A stretch of DNA of 64,000 nucleotides from Stenotrophomonas maltophilia. Its GTDB lineage: Bacteria > Pseudomonadota > Gammaproteobacteria > Xanthomonadales > Xanthomonadaceae. Numbering within the stretch: position 1 is the stretch's first letter; each line of letters starts with the position of its first letter. A program made the position numbers and the translations under genes. Below are positions 33,889-42,187 of the stretch, piece by piece. Under the pieces are notes generated by a model. That model was not told where the DNA came from. It was given only the letters and a program-made list of their open reading frames with translations, and ran no database searches. The stretch lies in assembly GCF_023518235.1 (NCBI RefSeq), contig NZ_CP090423.1, forward strand, positions 496,001 to 560,000, in the 5' to 3' direction.

Positions 33889-34539
33889 TCAGGCCGCGAC
33901 CAGGTGCGCCAGGGCCTGGCGCAGGTGTGGCAGTGGCAGGGTCTGCAGGCGCAGGCCGTTGCCGCCGATCACGGTGGGAATGGAGTGGATGCCGAGGGCC
34001 GCGGCTTCGGCACGATCGGCCTGCACGCGCTGGCGTACGGCGTCGCTACCCATCGCATCGGCGAAGGTGCCGCGCCGATGGCCCAGCGATTCGGCGATGT
34101 CCAGCAGCACGTCGGCATCGCCGATGTTGCGGTGCTGGTGCAGGTGCGCCCACTGCACCGCGTCGAACATCGCGCCATGGGCATCGTTGCCGCCGATCAG
34201 CCCGGCGGCCTGGCAGGCCAGTGCGCCCAGCCAGCCGGAGGGATACTCGAAGTCCTGTGCGCGCATGCCTTCGATATCGATGCGCGCGGTGTCTTCATGC
34301 GCGGCGCAGTCGGTCCAGTGGCGCAGGATGGTCGCCTTGGCACGCGCCATCGAGCCGAACACCTCGATCATCCGGGCGCGCGAGTCCTGCAGCACGAAGC
34401 TGCGGTGGCGCACCTGGATGCCGAGTTCGGCCGAGACATGCTGCAGGCGCGGGGCCAGCACGAAGCACCAGCCGCAGACCACGTCGTGGAAGAAATCGAC
34501 CACCGGCGCTGCGGTGGCGGGGGAAGGAGCGGAAGACAT
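33889..34539 (-). CDS. DsbA/FrnE-like oxidoreductase (cytoplasmic)
   Basis: This 216-residue thioredoxin-fold protein has active site C-G-W-C in D-V-V-C-G-W-C-F-V, an inserted helical domain, and the cis-Pro S-I-P-T-V-I near the end. There is no signal peptide, so it is likely a cytoplasmic FrnE-type or 2-hydroxychromene-isomerase-like protein. It lies between LysR (92 bases upstream) and the cyclase gene (35 bases downstream). The substrate is unknown. Confidence 0.87.
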   Translation of the reverse strand: MSSAPSPATAAPVVDFFHDVVCGWCFVLAPRLQHVSAELGIQVRHRSFVLQDSRARMIEVFGSMARAKATILRHWTDCAAHEDTARIDIEGMRAQDFEYPSGWLGALACQAAGLIGGNDAHGAMFDAVQWAHLHQHRNIGDADVLLDIAESLGHRRGTFADAMGSDAVRQRVQADRAEAAALGIHSIPTVIGGNGLRLQTLPLPHLRQALAHLVAA

Positions 34540-34631
34540 CTGCCTGCCATCGGTGAAGGAGGAGGCGGCAGATTAGGCAGTGCGGCGTGGCCGAAACAGC
34601 ACGCCACGGGCAGCTCAGTTTTCGCTGGGAG

Positions 34632-35537
34632 TTACGAATCCAGGCCGGCGCAGCCGGGTAGCTCGGCGTGCAGGAAATCGATGAAGGCGCGCACCTTGGG
34701 CTGCAGGTGGCGCGAGGTGGGGTAGACCGCATGCACGAAGCGTGGCGGATAGTGATGGTCGGGCAGCACCTGCTGCAGTTCGCCGCGGGCCAGCGCCGGT
34801 GCGGCCAGGAACGAGGGCAGGGCGCCGATGCCCATGCCGGCCACCAGCAGGTCGCGCAGCAGCAGGCTGTTGTTGACGGTGACGCGCGCCGGCAGGGTGA
34901 TCGAGACCTGGCCATCGGGGCCGAGCAGTGGCCAGCTGCCGGGCGAGTCGGACAGGCTGTAGGCCAGCACGCTGTGCGCCTGCAGATCATCCACCGTATG
35001 GGGCGCGGGGTGCTGCTGCAGGTAGGACGGTGCCGCACACAGCACCTGCTGCAGCGACGCCAGGCGGCGTGCCACCAGCCGCGAATCGTCCAGTTCGGCA
35101 CGGATGCGCAGGGAGACATCGAAGCCTTCACCGACGGCATCGATCAATCGGTCTTCCATCAGCAGATCCAGTGACAGCTGCGGATGCTGCTGCAGGAAGC
35201 GCGGCAGCAGCGGCGACAACGTGCTCAGCGCGAACGACTGCGGCGCGTTCACCCGCAGGCGCCCGCCGACCTCGCCGCGCTGTTCGGCGATGCCGCGTTC
35301 CAGCGCGTCCAGCTCGTCGAGCAGGCGGCAGCATTCGCGGTAATAGGCGTGGCCGGTTTCGGTCAGGCTCATGCGCCGCGTGGTCCGCTGCAGCAGCACT
35401 ACACCCAGGTGGCTTTCCAGCGTACGCAGCTGCTTGCTCAGCCCGGCTGGCGAAAGGCCCAGGTCTTCGGCGGCGCGGGCGAGTCCGCCACGTTCGACGA
35501 TGCGGCGGAAGGCGCGCATCAGGTTGAAGGAATCCAT
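34632..35537 (-). CDS. LysR family transcriptional regulator
   Basis: This is a 301-residue regulator from M-D-S-F-N-L; the upstream extension is not protein-like and contains a REP element. It has an N-terminal winged helix (residues ~4-60, G-G-L-A-R-A-A-E-D-L-G-L-S-P-A-G-L-S) and a substrate-binding domain (~90-290). Its subgroup resembles CrgA/DsdC-like regulators. The divergent neighbour is the fatty-acid-hydroxylase-type gene, and the same-strand neighbours downstream are the DsbA-like and cyclase genes; either set could be the target. Confidence 0.9.
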   Translation of the reverse strand: MDSFNLMRAFRRIVERGGLARAAEDLGLSPAGLSKQLRTLESHLGVVLLQRTTRRMSLTETGHAYYRECCRLLDELDALERGIAEQRGEVGGRLRVNAPQSFALSTLSPLLPRFLQQHPQLSLDLLMEDRLIDAVGEGFDVSLRIRAELDDSRLVARRLASLQQVLCAAPSYLQQHPAPHTVDDLQAHSVLAYSLSDSPGSWPLLGPDGQVSITLPARVTVNNSLLLRDLLVAGMGIGALPSFLAAPALARGELQQVLPDHHYPPRFVHAVYPTSRHLQPKVRAFIDFLHAELPGCAGLDS

Positions 35538-35567
35538 GCCGGCCCCGGACGCGATGAGGGCTTCATT

Positions 35568-35591
35568 GTAGATCCACGCCATGCGTGGATG
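35568..35591. repeat. Single SMAG-type REP element
   Basis: GTAGATCCACGCCATGCGTG plus GATG: a GTAG-headed palindrome (ATCCACGC/GCGTGGAT) in the LysR/hydroxylase intergenic region. A nearly identical copy lies at 37302-37325. Confidence 0.75.
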
Positions 35592-35711
35592 CAGGAAACA
35601 CGGTGCTGACCAATCTCCGCATCCACCTGCGGCACGCGCTTGCGCCGTTTGTTCAAGCCAGCAACCCACACGCCAGGCCAGCATGCAGGCCCCTCACTTT
35701 CCGGGTTGCCC

Positions 35712-36602
35712 ATGAAGCACTGGATGCTCCGCCTGTATGCCCCGTTGTTCCTGCTTGGTTTCGTCGCCGTTGCCATTGCCTGGGTCGGCCACCATCACGG
35801 CGACCCGCTATGGCTGCTGGCCCTGCTGGCGCTGGCCATCGCGCTCTCGTTCGGCGCCGAACGGGCCTGGCCGTATGATCCGGCGTTCAACCACGATCAT
35901 GGGGACAGCGTGCGCGACACCCTGCATGCACTGGTCAATGAAGGGCTGAACCTGCTGTCGATCGCCGCGGTGCCGTTGCTGGCGGCGGTCATTCCGTGGC
36001 AGGTGTGGCCGGTACAGTGGCCGTTCGCGTTGCAGGTACTGGTTGCCATCATCGCCGCCGATCTCGGCATCACCTTGGTGCACTACGCCAGCCATCGCAT
36101 CGGCTGGTTGTGGCGGCTGCATGCCGTGCATCACAGCGTCACCCGCATGTACGGCTTCAACGGCCTGATGAAGCACCCGCTGCATCAGGCGGCCGAGGCG
36201 GTGGGAGGCGTGCTGCCATTGCTGGTGCTGGGCCTGCCGATGCCGGTGGCGGCAGTGCTGGCGTTTGCCATCGCCATCCAGCTGTTGCTGCAGCACTCCA
36301 ACGTGGATATGCGCCCCGGCGTGCTGGGCCGGGTGATGGCGTGGGCGCCACTGCATCGCTTCCACCACATGCGCTACGGCACTGCTGGCGACGTCAATTT
36401 CGGCCTGTTCCTGACCGTCTGGGATCATCTGCTGGGGACCGCTTTCGATGCGCCGGGCTATCGGCTGCGGCAGCAGGACCTCGGCATCGGCAGCCAGCCG
36501 GACTACCCGCGCGATTATCCGGGGCAGCTGCTGGCGCCGTTCCGCGAGCTGCCGCAGGGTGACGTGCCGGAACTACCCGAAGGCCTGCACAGGCGGGAGT
36601 GA
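35712..36602 (+). CDS. Sterol desaturase/fatty acid hydroxylase family membrane protein
   Basis: This 296-residue protein has about six hydrophobic segments. The di-iron histidine motifs are present: H-Y-A-S-H (HxxxH), H-A-V-H-H (HxxHH), and H-R-F-H-H (HxxHH). Members hydroxylate or desaturate lipids or alkyl chains. The ATG at 35712 was chosen because the frame opens only 24 codons earlier and this start begins a hydrophobic N terminus. The substrate cannot be assigned. Confidence 0.88.
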   Translation: MKHWMLRLYAPLFLLGFVAVAIAWVGHHHGDPLWLLALLALAIALSFGAERAWPYDPAFNHDHGDSVRDTLHALVNEGLNLLSIAAVPLLAAVIPWQVWPVQWPFALQVLVAIIAADLGITLVHYASHRIGWLWRLHAVHHSVTRMYGFNGLMKHPLHQAAEAVGGVLPLLVLGLPMPVAAVLAFAIAIQLLLQHSNVDMRPGVLGRVMAWAPLHRFHHMRYGTAGDVNFGLFLTVWDHLLGTAFDAPGYRLRQQDLGIGSQPDYPRDYPGQLLAPFRELPQGDVPELPEGLHRRE

Positions 36603-36611
36603 TCGAGCGTG

Positions 36612-37292
36612 TCAGGCCGCGTGCAGCTGCAGGCCCTGCAGCTGTGCCGCACCGATGCCGAACATGCGGCGCAGGCTGCGCGACAGATGGGCCAGGTCGG
36701 CGAAGCCGGCCGCATGCGCACTGTCGGTGAGGCTGTGCCCGCGCAGGTGATGCGCCAGCGCGATGCGCAGGCGCTGCCACAGCACCCAGCCGCGCAGGGT
36801 CACCGCCAGATCGGACTGGAAACGCCGGTGCAGCTGGCTGGTCGACAGATGCGCCGCCTCGGCGATATCGGCGGCCGGCACCGGGCCCGGCAGGTGCTGG
36901 CTGATGCGGGCCAGCGCCGCCTGCACGCGGCGGTCGAGTGGCTGTGCGCGGCTCAGTCCCGGCAACCAGTCGTGCAGTTGCGCCGCGGTACCGGGCAGCG
37001 TGTGCAGATGCTGCTGGATCTGTTCAAGGTCGGCATGCGCCGGTTCGAGAAACACTGTGCAACCCGTTTGCGGCGCCGACAGGATCGCGTGCGGCTGGAA
37101 CGAGGGCAGCCACAGCCGCTGGCCCTGCTGACGCACACCGTCGATTTCGACCTGCCAGGGCGCGTCCTCACTCAACAGCAGTTGATGGGCGTAGTGCGCA
37201 TGTGCAGCGCTGCCGCCGGCATGACCCTGCAACACGGCCACGTGGACATCCAGCAGCAGCGTGCCATTCCAGGGCAGGGCGGGGGAGGACAT
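36612..37292 (-). CDS. AraC family transcriptional regulator (cupin type)
   Basis: This is a 226-residue regulator from M-S-S-P-A-L. It has a short N-terminal cupin sensor (residues ~10-90, with H-A-H-Y-A-H-Q-L-L-L) and a C-terminal AraC double helix-turn-helix (I-A-E-A-A-H-L-S-T-S-Q-L-H-R-R-F and A-G-F-A-D-L-A-H-L-S-R-S-L-R-R-M-F). It converges on the hydroxylase gene with only 9 bases between. The effector is unknown. Confidence 0.88.
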   Translation of the reverse strand: MSSPALPWNGTLLLDVHVAVLQGHAGGSAAHAHYAHQLLLSEDAPWQVEIDGVRQQGQRLWLPSFQPHAILSAPQTGCTVFLEPAHADLEQIQQHLHTLPGTAAQLHDWLPGLSRAQPLDRRVQAALARISQHLPGPVPAADIAEAAHLSTSQLHRRFQSDLAVTLRGWVLWQRLRIALAHHLRGHSLTDSAHAAGFADLAHLSRSLRRMFGIGAAQLQGLQLHAA

Positions 37293-37301
37293 GGCGGGAT
37301 T

Positions 37302-37490
37302 GTAGATCCACGCCATGCGTGGATGAATCTCCATCGAAATGGAATATTCCGAGAGTTGAACGAAAAGCAGCCGAGCATGGGCTCGGCTCTACAGCAGGCC
37401 GTGCGGGGAATTGTCGAAGCCGGGCTCATCCCGCCATTGCACGGATAGCCGCCTTTGCTTTTGAGCTTGCCGGCCAGCGGCCGGCACTAC
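37302..37490. repeat. SMAG-type REP cluster (three elements)
   Basis: The elements are 37302-37325 (forward, GTAGATCCACGC), 37367-37392 (inverted, ending CTCTAC) and 37469-37490 (inverted, GCCGGCCAGCGGCCGGCACTAC). They fill most of the gap between the AraC and VOC genes. Confidence 0.8.
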
Positions 37491-37521
37491 CGCGGGTGCG
37501 GGGCGCCGCCCGGCCGCGCCG

Positions 37522-37956
37522 TCACCGCCCGTGCGGATCCGGCCGGTGATGCACGTATTCGACCACCGTGCCATCAGGGTGCACGGCGTTGAACGCCGCG
37601 CCGGTCGGCACTACCTGCAGCGGGAAGATGATTTCGGCGCCGGCCGCGACCAGCTTGTCGTGATAGGGCCGAACATCGTCGACCAGCAGTGTGCCGGTGG
37701 TCGAGGTGAACGGTGCCAGCGCCGCCGCGCTGCCTTCGATCAGCAGGAACGCACCGACCATCGCCAGGCGCAGCCCGGCGTCGGGAAACGGGAATCCAGC
37801 GTCGGCGACCACGCCCTGCAACTGCTCGTAGAAGGCCACGCTGCGCTCCAGCTCACCGGGGGCCACGAACACCCGGATCAGCACGCGCGGCGCGCGCTGG
37901 CTGGACGTATCGCAGCGGTCGCGCCAGAGATGGTCGAAGTCGCGGTGGACGGTCAT
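37522..37956 (-). CDS. VOC (glyoxalase/bleomycin-resistance) superfamily protein
   Basis: This is a 144-residue protein from M-T-V-H-R-D. It has one pair of beta-alpha-beta-beta-beta units: R-V-F-V-A-P-G-E-L-E-R-S-V-A-F-Y-E-Q-L begins the first and D-D-V-R-P-Y-H-D-K-L the second. The end reads H-P-D-G-T-V-V-E-Y-V. VOC proteins bind metal and act on, or sequester, small molecules. Function is not predictable further. Confidence 0.85.
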   Translation of the reverse strand: MTVHRDFDHLWRDRCDTSSQRAPRVLIRVFVAPGELERSVAFYEQLQGVVADAGFPFPDAGLRLAMVGAFLLIEGSAAALAPFTSTTGTLLVDDVRPYHDKLVAAGAEIIFPLQVVPTGAAFNAVHPDGTVVEYVHHRPDPHGR

Positions 37957-38071
37957 GGGCTCGGTTCGTGGCCAGGGATCTCCATTATCAGCAGCCCTGT
38001 GGGGCCTGCTGATGACCGCCGGTGATGGCCTGATAACCACCGGCCCCGTTGCCCCTGTGACTTAGGTCCTG

Positions 38072-38099
38072 TTGACAGGTGTGAACGCCCTCGCACAAT
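38072..38099 (+). promoter_or_regulatory. Candidate promoter of the GH3 gene
   Basis: A consensus -35 TTGACA (38072-38077), a 16-base spacer and CACAAT (38094-38099) as the -10 lie about 190 bases upstream of the glycosidase ATG. Confidence 0.5.
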
Positions 38100-38200
38100 C
38101 TTCACATGATTGGGTCGCCCTGCGCGGCCCGGGCAGGCAGGTTGTCACGCCGGGAGGAGGGTCCCGCGCGCAGACCGGCCCGCCCTTCGGCCTGCGGGAC

Positions 38201-38276
38201 GTTGCCTGGCAACCCCTGCGCGGCATGAACGCTGCACCCTTCGGCGGCACTTTCCCTGGACCGATTGCCTTGGCAA
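38201..38276. promoter_or_regulatory. Twin palindromes in the GH3 leader
   Basis: GTTGCC-T-GGCAAC (38201-38213) and TTGCC-TT-GGCAA (38265-38276) share the same half-site, 64 bases apart, between the candidate promoter and the start codon. They could be repressor sites, as for LacI-type sugar regulators, or RNA hairpins. Confidence 0.35.
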
Positions 38277-38293
38277 CGGAATTACGCCTGCCG

Positions 38294-41089
38294 ATGAAAA
38301 CGTTTACAAAGCCGCTTGCACTGTCCCTGGCCCTGTCTGCTGCACTGGCCGCTCCGGCCTGGGCCGACCCCGCCGCGTTCACCGTGCTGACCCTGGAACA
38401 GGCGCCCAACGCCGAGGCGATGCCGGCCCTGGCCGCGCAGCTGAAGAGCCTGAAGGTGGACGCGGTGAGCGTGCGTCAGGTGCAGCGCGGCATCGGCCAG
38501 GTCGATCCGCTGCAGGTGCTGGCCGATGGCCTGGGCTATGAATACCGCTTCATCGCCGCCGGCAAGGACGATGGCCAGACCCAGCGCGGCCAGGCCGTGC
38601 TGACGCGGCTGCCGATCGCCGCTGAATCCGGCCCCGACCAACCGGGCCTGAACTATCTGCGCCTGGACGATGGCCGCCACACCGTCGCGGTCTATACCGA
38701 CGCCGGCGCAGGTGCCGCGCAGCTGCCGGCGCTGGTCACCCGTTCGCGGCTGGGTGCACCGGCGGTGCTGCTCGGCGCGGTGGCCGGTGACTCGGCCAAG
38801 GCCGCAGGCTTCGATCCGGCGCGGGTGGCACTGGAAGCCGATGCCAGCTACTTCAGCGATGGCTTCCAGGCTGCCAGCAGCGCACCGTTCAAGGTGGAAG
38901 GCAGCAGCCTGCGTGCCACCCTGCTGACCCTGGCCTACGCTGCCGACAGGCACGGCGACGCACCGTGGATGGACACCACCCTCAACGCCGACGCGCGCGC
39001 CGCGCTGCTGCTGAAGGCGATGACCGAGGACGAAAAATTCCAGATGCTGCACAGCTACTTCGGGCTGGGCAAGGACGGTGGCCCGCTGCCGGAAGGCGCG
39101 GTGGGTTCGGCCGGCTTCGTGCCGGGCGTGGCGCGCCTGGGCATTCCGTCGCAGCAGTCAGCCGATGCCGGCGTCGGCGTGACCAATCCCGGTGGCATCC
39201 GCCCGGGTGACTTCGCCACCGCGATGCCGTCGGGACCGTCCACCGCCTCCAGCTGGAACCGCGAAGTCGCCTTCGCCGGTGGCGCGACCATGGGCCGCGA
39301 GGCGTGGCAGCAGCGCTTCAACATCCTGTTGTCGGGCAGCGTGAACCTGCAGCGCGACCCGCGCAATGGCCGCAATTTCGAGTACGCCGGTGAAGATCCG
39401 CTGCTGGCCGGCTCGATGGTGGGCGCGTTGATCCAGGGCGTGCAGAGCCAGCACGTGATCTCCTCAATGAAGCACTTCGCGCTGAACGACATGGAGACCC
39501 GCCGCAACTTCCACGACGTGCGCATCGGCGAACAGGCCATGCACGAGTCGGACCTGCTGGCCTTCGAGATCGCGCTCGAAGCCGGCCGCCCGGGCGTGGC
39601 GATGTGCTCGTACAACAAGATCAACGGCACCTACGGCTGCGAGAACGGCTACCTGATGAACCAGGTGCTGAAGCAGGAATGGAAGTTCCCCGGTTTCGTG
39701 ATGTCAGACTGGGGTGGCGTGCACAGTGGTTCGAAGGCGGCGCTGGCCGGCCTGGACCAGCAGTCGGCCGGTGAAGTGTTCGATGCGGCGGTGTTCTTCG
39801 ATGAGCCGCTGCGCCTGGCCGTGCACGGTGGCGTGGTGCCGCAGGCGCGCCTGAACGACATGGTGGCGCGCATCCTGCGCACGATGTTCCTGCACGGCAA
39901 CTTCGACAACCCGCCGCAGCACCAGAAGGTCGATGCCGAGGCTGGTTTCGCCGTCGCCCAGCGCACGGTGGAAGAAGGCAGCGTGCTGCTGCGCAATGAA
40001 GGCAACCTGTTGCCACTGGCCGACACGGTGAAGCGCATCGTCATCATCGGTGGCCACGCCGACAAGGGCGTGATCGGTGGCGGTGGTTCGTCGATGGTGG
40101 GCGTGACCGCCAAGGGCACCAATGCGGTGCCGGGCGTGCTGCCGACCACCTGGCCGGGCCCGGTGATCTTCCACCCGTCCTCGCCGCTGGAATCACTGCG
40201 TGCGGCGCGTCCGGATGCGACCATCACGTATGTGGACGGCACCAACGCCGCCGCCGCGGCCAAGGCCGCCGCGCAGGCCGACGTGGCCATCGTGTTCGCC
40301 ACCCAGTGGGCGGCCGAATCGGTGGATCTGCCGGACATGCAGCTGCCGGACAACCAGGATGCGCTGATCTCGGCGGTGGCCAAGGCCAACCCGAAGACCG
40401 TGCTGGTACTGGAAACCAACGGCCCGGTGCGCACGCCGTGGCTGGCGCAGGTGCCGGCGATGCTGCAGGCGTGGTACCCGGGCATTCGTGGTGGCGAAGG
40501 CATTGCCGCGCTGCTGACCGGTCAGGTGAACCCCTCCGGCCGCCTGCCGGTGACCTGGGTGGCGGACGAATCGCAGCTGCCGCGCCCGCACATCGACGGC
40601 CTTGGCTTCAAGCCGGCCAAGCCGTTCGGTGATGTGTTCGATTTCGATATCGAAGGTGCCAACGTCGGCTACAAGTGGATGGCGGCCAAGGGCCTGACCC
40701 CGACGTTCGCGTTCGGTCACGGCCTGTCCTACACCTCGTTCGCCTATGAAAACCTCAGGGTGAGCGTGGAAGGTTCGCGCCTGGTCGCCAGCGTGGACAT
40801 CCGCAACACCGGCAAGCGCGCCGGTGCCGACGTGGCCCAGCTGTACCTGAAGCTGCCGGCCGGCAGCACCACGCCGATCCGCCTGATCGGCTACGACAAG
40901 GTGAACCTGCAGCCGGGCGAACAGCGCCGCATCCGTATCGAAGCCGAGCCGAAGACCCTGGCTCACTACGATGCACAGGCCCGCCAGTGGAGGATCGACG
41001 GCGGCACCTATCAGGTGCAGCTGTCGCGCAATGCTGCCGAACCGTTGCAGACGGTGGACGTACAGCTGGTGGAGCAGGTGCTGCGCTGA
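38294..41089 (+). CDS. Secreted GH3 beta-glucosidase-type enzyme with degenerate EEP-like N-terminal domain
   Basis: This 931-residue protein has a signal peptide (residues 1-27, cut after P-A-W-A). Residues ~30-215 resemble an exonuclease-endonuclease-phosphatase fold (V-D-A-V-S-V-R-Q-V-Q-R-G, then V-L-T-R-L-P-I, D-D-G-R-H-T-V-A-V-Y) but lack the catalytic E, N and H residues. Residues ~230-930 form GH3: the TIM-barrel with nucleophile D472 in M-S-D-W-G-G, K-H-F-A-L-N-D and S-Y-N-K-I-N-G, an alpha/beta sandwich, and a C-terminal fibronectin III-like domain. GH3 enzymes hydrolyse beta-glucosides, xylosides and others; linkage is not predictable. A clear terminator follows. Confidence 0.9.
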   Translation: MKTFTKPLALSLALSAALAAPAWADPAAFTVLTLEQAPNAEAMPALAAQLKSLKVDAVSVRQVQRGIGQVDPLQVLADGLGYEYRFIAAGKDDGQTQRGQAVLTRLPIAAESGPDQPGLNYLRLDDGRHTVAVYTDAGAGAAQLPALVTRSRLGAPAVLLGAVAGDSAKAAGFDPARVALEADASYFSDGFQAASSAPFKVEGSSLRATLLTLAYAADRHGDAPWMDTTLNADARAALLLKAMTEDEKFQMLHSYFGLGKDGGPLPEGAVGSAGFVPGVARLGIPSQQSADAGVGVTNPGGIRPGDFATAMPSGPSTASSWNREVAFAGGATMGREAWQQRFNILLSGSVNLQRDPRNGRNFEYAGEDPLLAGSMVGALIQGVQSQHVISSMKHFALNDMETRRNFHDVRIGEQAMHESDLLAFEIALEAGRPGVAMCSYNKINGTYGCENGYLMNQVLKQEWKFPGFVMSDWGGVHSGSKAALAGLDQQSAGEVFDAAVFFDEPLRLAVHGGVVPQARLNDMVARILRTMFLHGNFDNPPQHQKVDAEAGFAVAQRTVEEGSVLLRNEGNLLPLADTVKRIVIIGGHADKGVIGGGGSSMVGVTAKGTNAVPGVLPTTWPGPVIFHPSSPLESLRAARPDATITYVDGTNAAAAAKAAAQADVAIVFATQWAAESVDLPDMQLPDNQDALISAVAKANPKTVLVLETNGPVRTPWLAQVPAMLQAWYPGIRGGEGIAALLTGQVNPSGRLPVTWVADESQLPRPHIDGLGFKPAKPFGDVFDFDIEGANVGYKWMAAKGLTPTFAFGHGLSYTSFAYENLRVSVEGSRLVASVDIRNTGKRAGADVAQLYLKLPAGSTTPIRLIGYDKVNLQPGEQRRIRIEAEPKTLAHYDAQARQWRIDGGTYQVQLSRNAAEPLQTVDVQLVEQVLR

Positions 41090-41098
41090 TGCATGAAG

Positions 41099-41122
41099 AC
41101 ACGGCCCCGCAAGGGGCCGTGT
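41099..41122 (+). terminator. Terminator after the GH3 gene
   Basis: The 10-bp stem ACACGGCCCC/GGGGCCGTGT with loop GCAA is followed by TTGTTTGT, 9 bases after the stop codon. Confidence 0.8.
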
Positions 41123-41175
41123 TTGTTTGTGGGGGGCCGCTGCGCTCGCCGGGCCATGCCCGGCGAGCGCGGAAT

Positions 41176-42081
41176 TCACACCGGCGCGCTGCCAAACCAC
41201 CCGCGCAGGAAATCGATCAGCTGGCGAACCTTCGGTGACGGCTGCGTGCTGTGCGGGTACACCGCGTAGACGCTTTGCTGCGGGAAGCGGTGCTGGCGCA
41301 GCACCGCTCGCAACCGGTCCTGGGCAAGGTCGTCCTCGATCAGCCAGCGCGGCAGCACGGTGACGCCGGCGCCGGCCACGGCGAAAGCACGCAGGCTGCT
41401 GGCGCCGTCCACGCGCACCACTGCATTGCCCGGATTGGTGGCGAACAGCGCGTCGCTGCCATCGGGGGCAACCACCGGCACATCGGCCAGGCGCGGATAG
41501 CCCAGGCGGGGCAGGGTGCCCAGCTGCACCGGGTCATCGGCCGCATCCGCGGTGGGCAGCCGGGCCAGCAGCACGGGCGCGGCCACCGCACACAACGGAT
41601 GCCTTTCCAGTTCGATGGCGTGCAGCGCCGAGTCGGGCAGGCGGCCGAGACGGATCGCCAGGTCGAAGCGCTCGGGAATCAGGTCGGCCGGCGCCGGCGA
41701 GGTCGACAGGTGCAGCTGCAATGCCGGATGCCGCATGCGAAACGCCTCCAGTGCCGGAATCAGGCGCAGCTGCGCGTACTCCGGCGTGGTGGTCAGGCGC
41801 AGCACGCCCTGCAGCTGATGCTGGTCGCGGCGCGCGGCATCGATGGCGGCCTGTGCAGCGTCCAGCGCCTGCACACAGTGCTGCAGGAACTGCTCGCCGG
41901 CCTCGGTCAGCGCCAAGTGGCGGGTACTGCGCAGCAGCAGGGTCACGCCCAGCTCCTGCTCCAGCCGCTTGAGGTTGAAGCTGACCACCGCGCGGCTCAG
42001 GCCCAGGCGATCGGCGGCTGCGGTCAAGCTGCCGGCCTCGACCACGGCGCGGAAGGTATCGAAGCGATCGAGGCTGACCAT
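41176..42081 (-). CDS. LysR family regulator divergent from an MFS transporter
   Basis: This 301-residue regulator has an N-terminal helix-turn-helix (residues ~3-60, G-S-L-T-A-A-A-D-R-L-G-L-S-R-A-V-V-S) and a LysR substrate-binding domain. It faces the MFS transporter gene across 106 bases that contain a perfect inverted repeat, so it most likely controls that transporter and the two genes behind it. The inducer is unknown. Confidence 0.9.
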   Translation of the reverse strand: MVSLDRFDTFRAVVEAGSLTAAADRLGLSRAVVSFNLKRLEQELGVTLLLRSTRHLALTEAGEQFLQHCVQALDAAQAAIDAARRDQHQLQGVLRLTTTPEYAQLRLIPALEAFRMRHPALQLHLSTSPAPADLIPERFDLAIRLGRLPDSALHAIELERHPLCAVAAPVLLARLPTADAADDPVQLGTLPRLGYPRLADVPVVAPDGSDALFATNPGNAVVRVDGASSLRAFAVAGAGVTVLPRWLIEDDLAQDRLRAVLRQHRFPQQSVYAVYPHSTQPSPKVRQLIDFLRGWFGSAPV

Positions 42082-42092
42082 GGGCGATTAAT

Positions 42093-42111
42093 TGTCAAGT
42101 AAGATTTGACA
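42093..42111. promoter_or_regulatory. LysR-type operator between lysR and the MFS gene
   Basis: TGTCAAGTAAGATTTGACA has perfect 6-bp arms (TGTCAA/TTGACA) around seven A/T-rich bases. It lies 12 bases upstream of the LysR start and 77 bases before the MFS start, the expected position for autorepression and activation. Confidence 0.7.
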
Positions 42112-42187
42112 GTGTTGCAGCCGTCGTCGTGTTTTTTCAACAAGGCCCGGCCGGCATGCTGGGCGCTTCCCTGATGGAGCGCCGCCG

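Noticed and set aside
41147..41168. Terminator or REP at the 3' end of the LysR gene
   Set aside because: CGCCGGGCCATGCCCGGCG forms a hairpin but lacks both a GTAG head and a T run, so I could not classify it.
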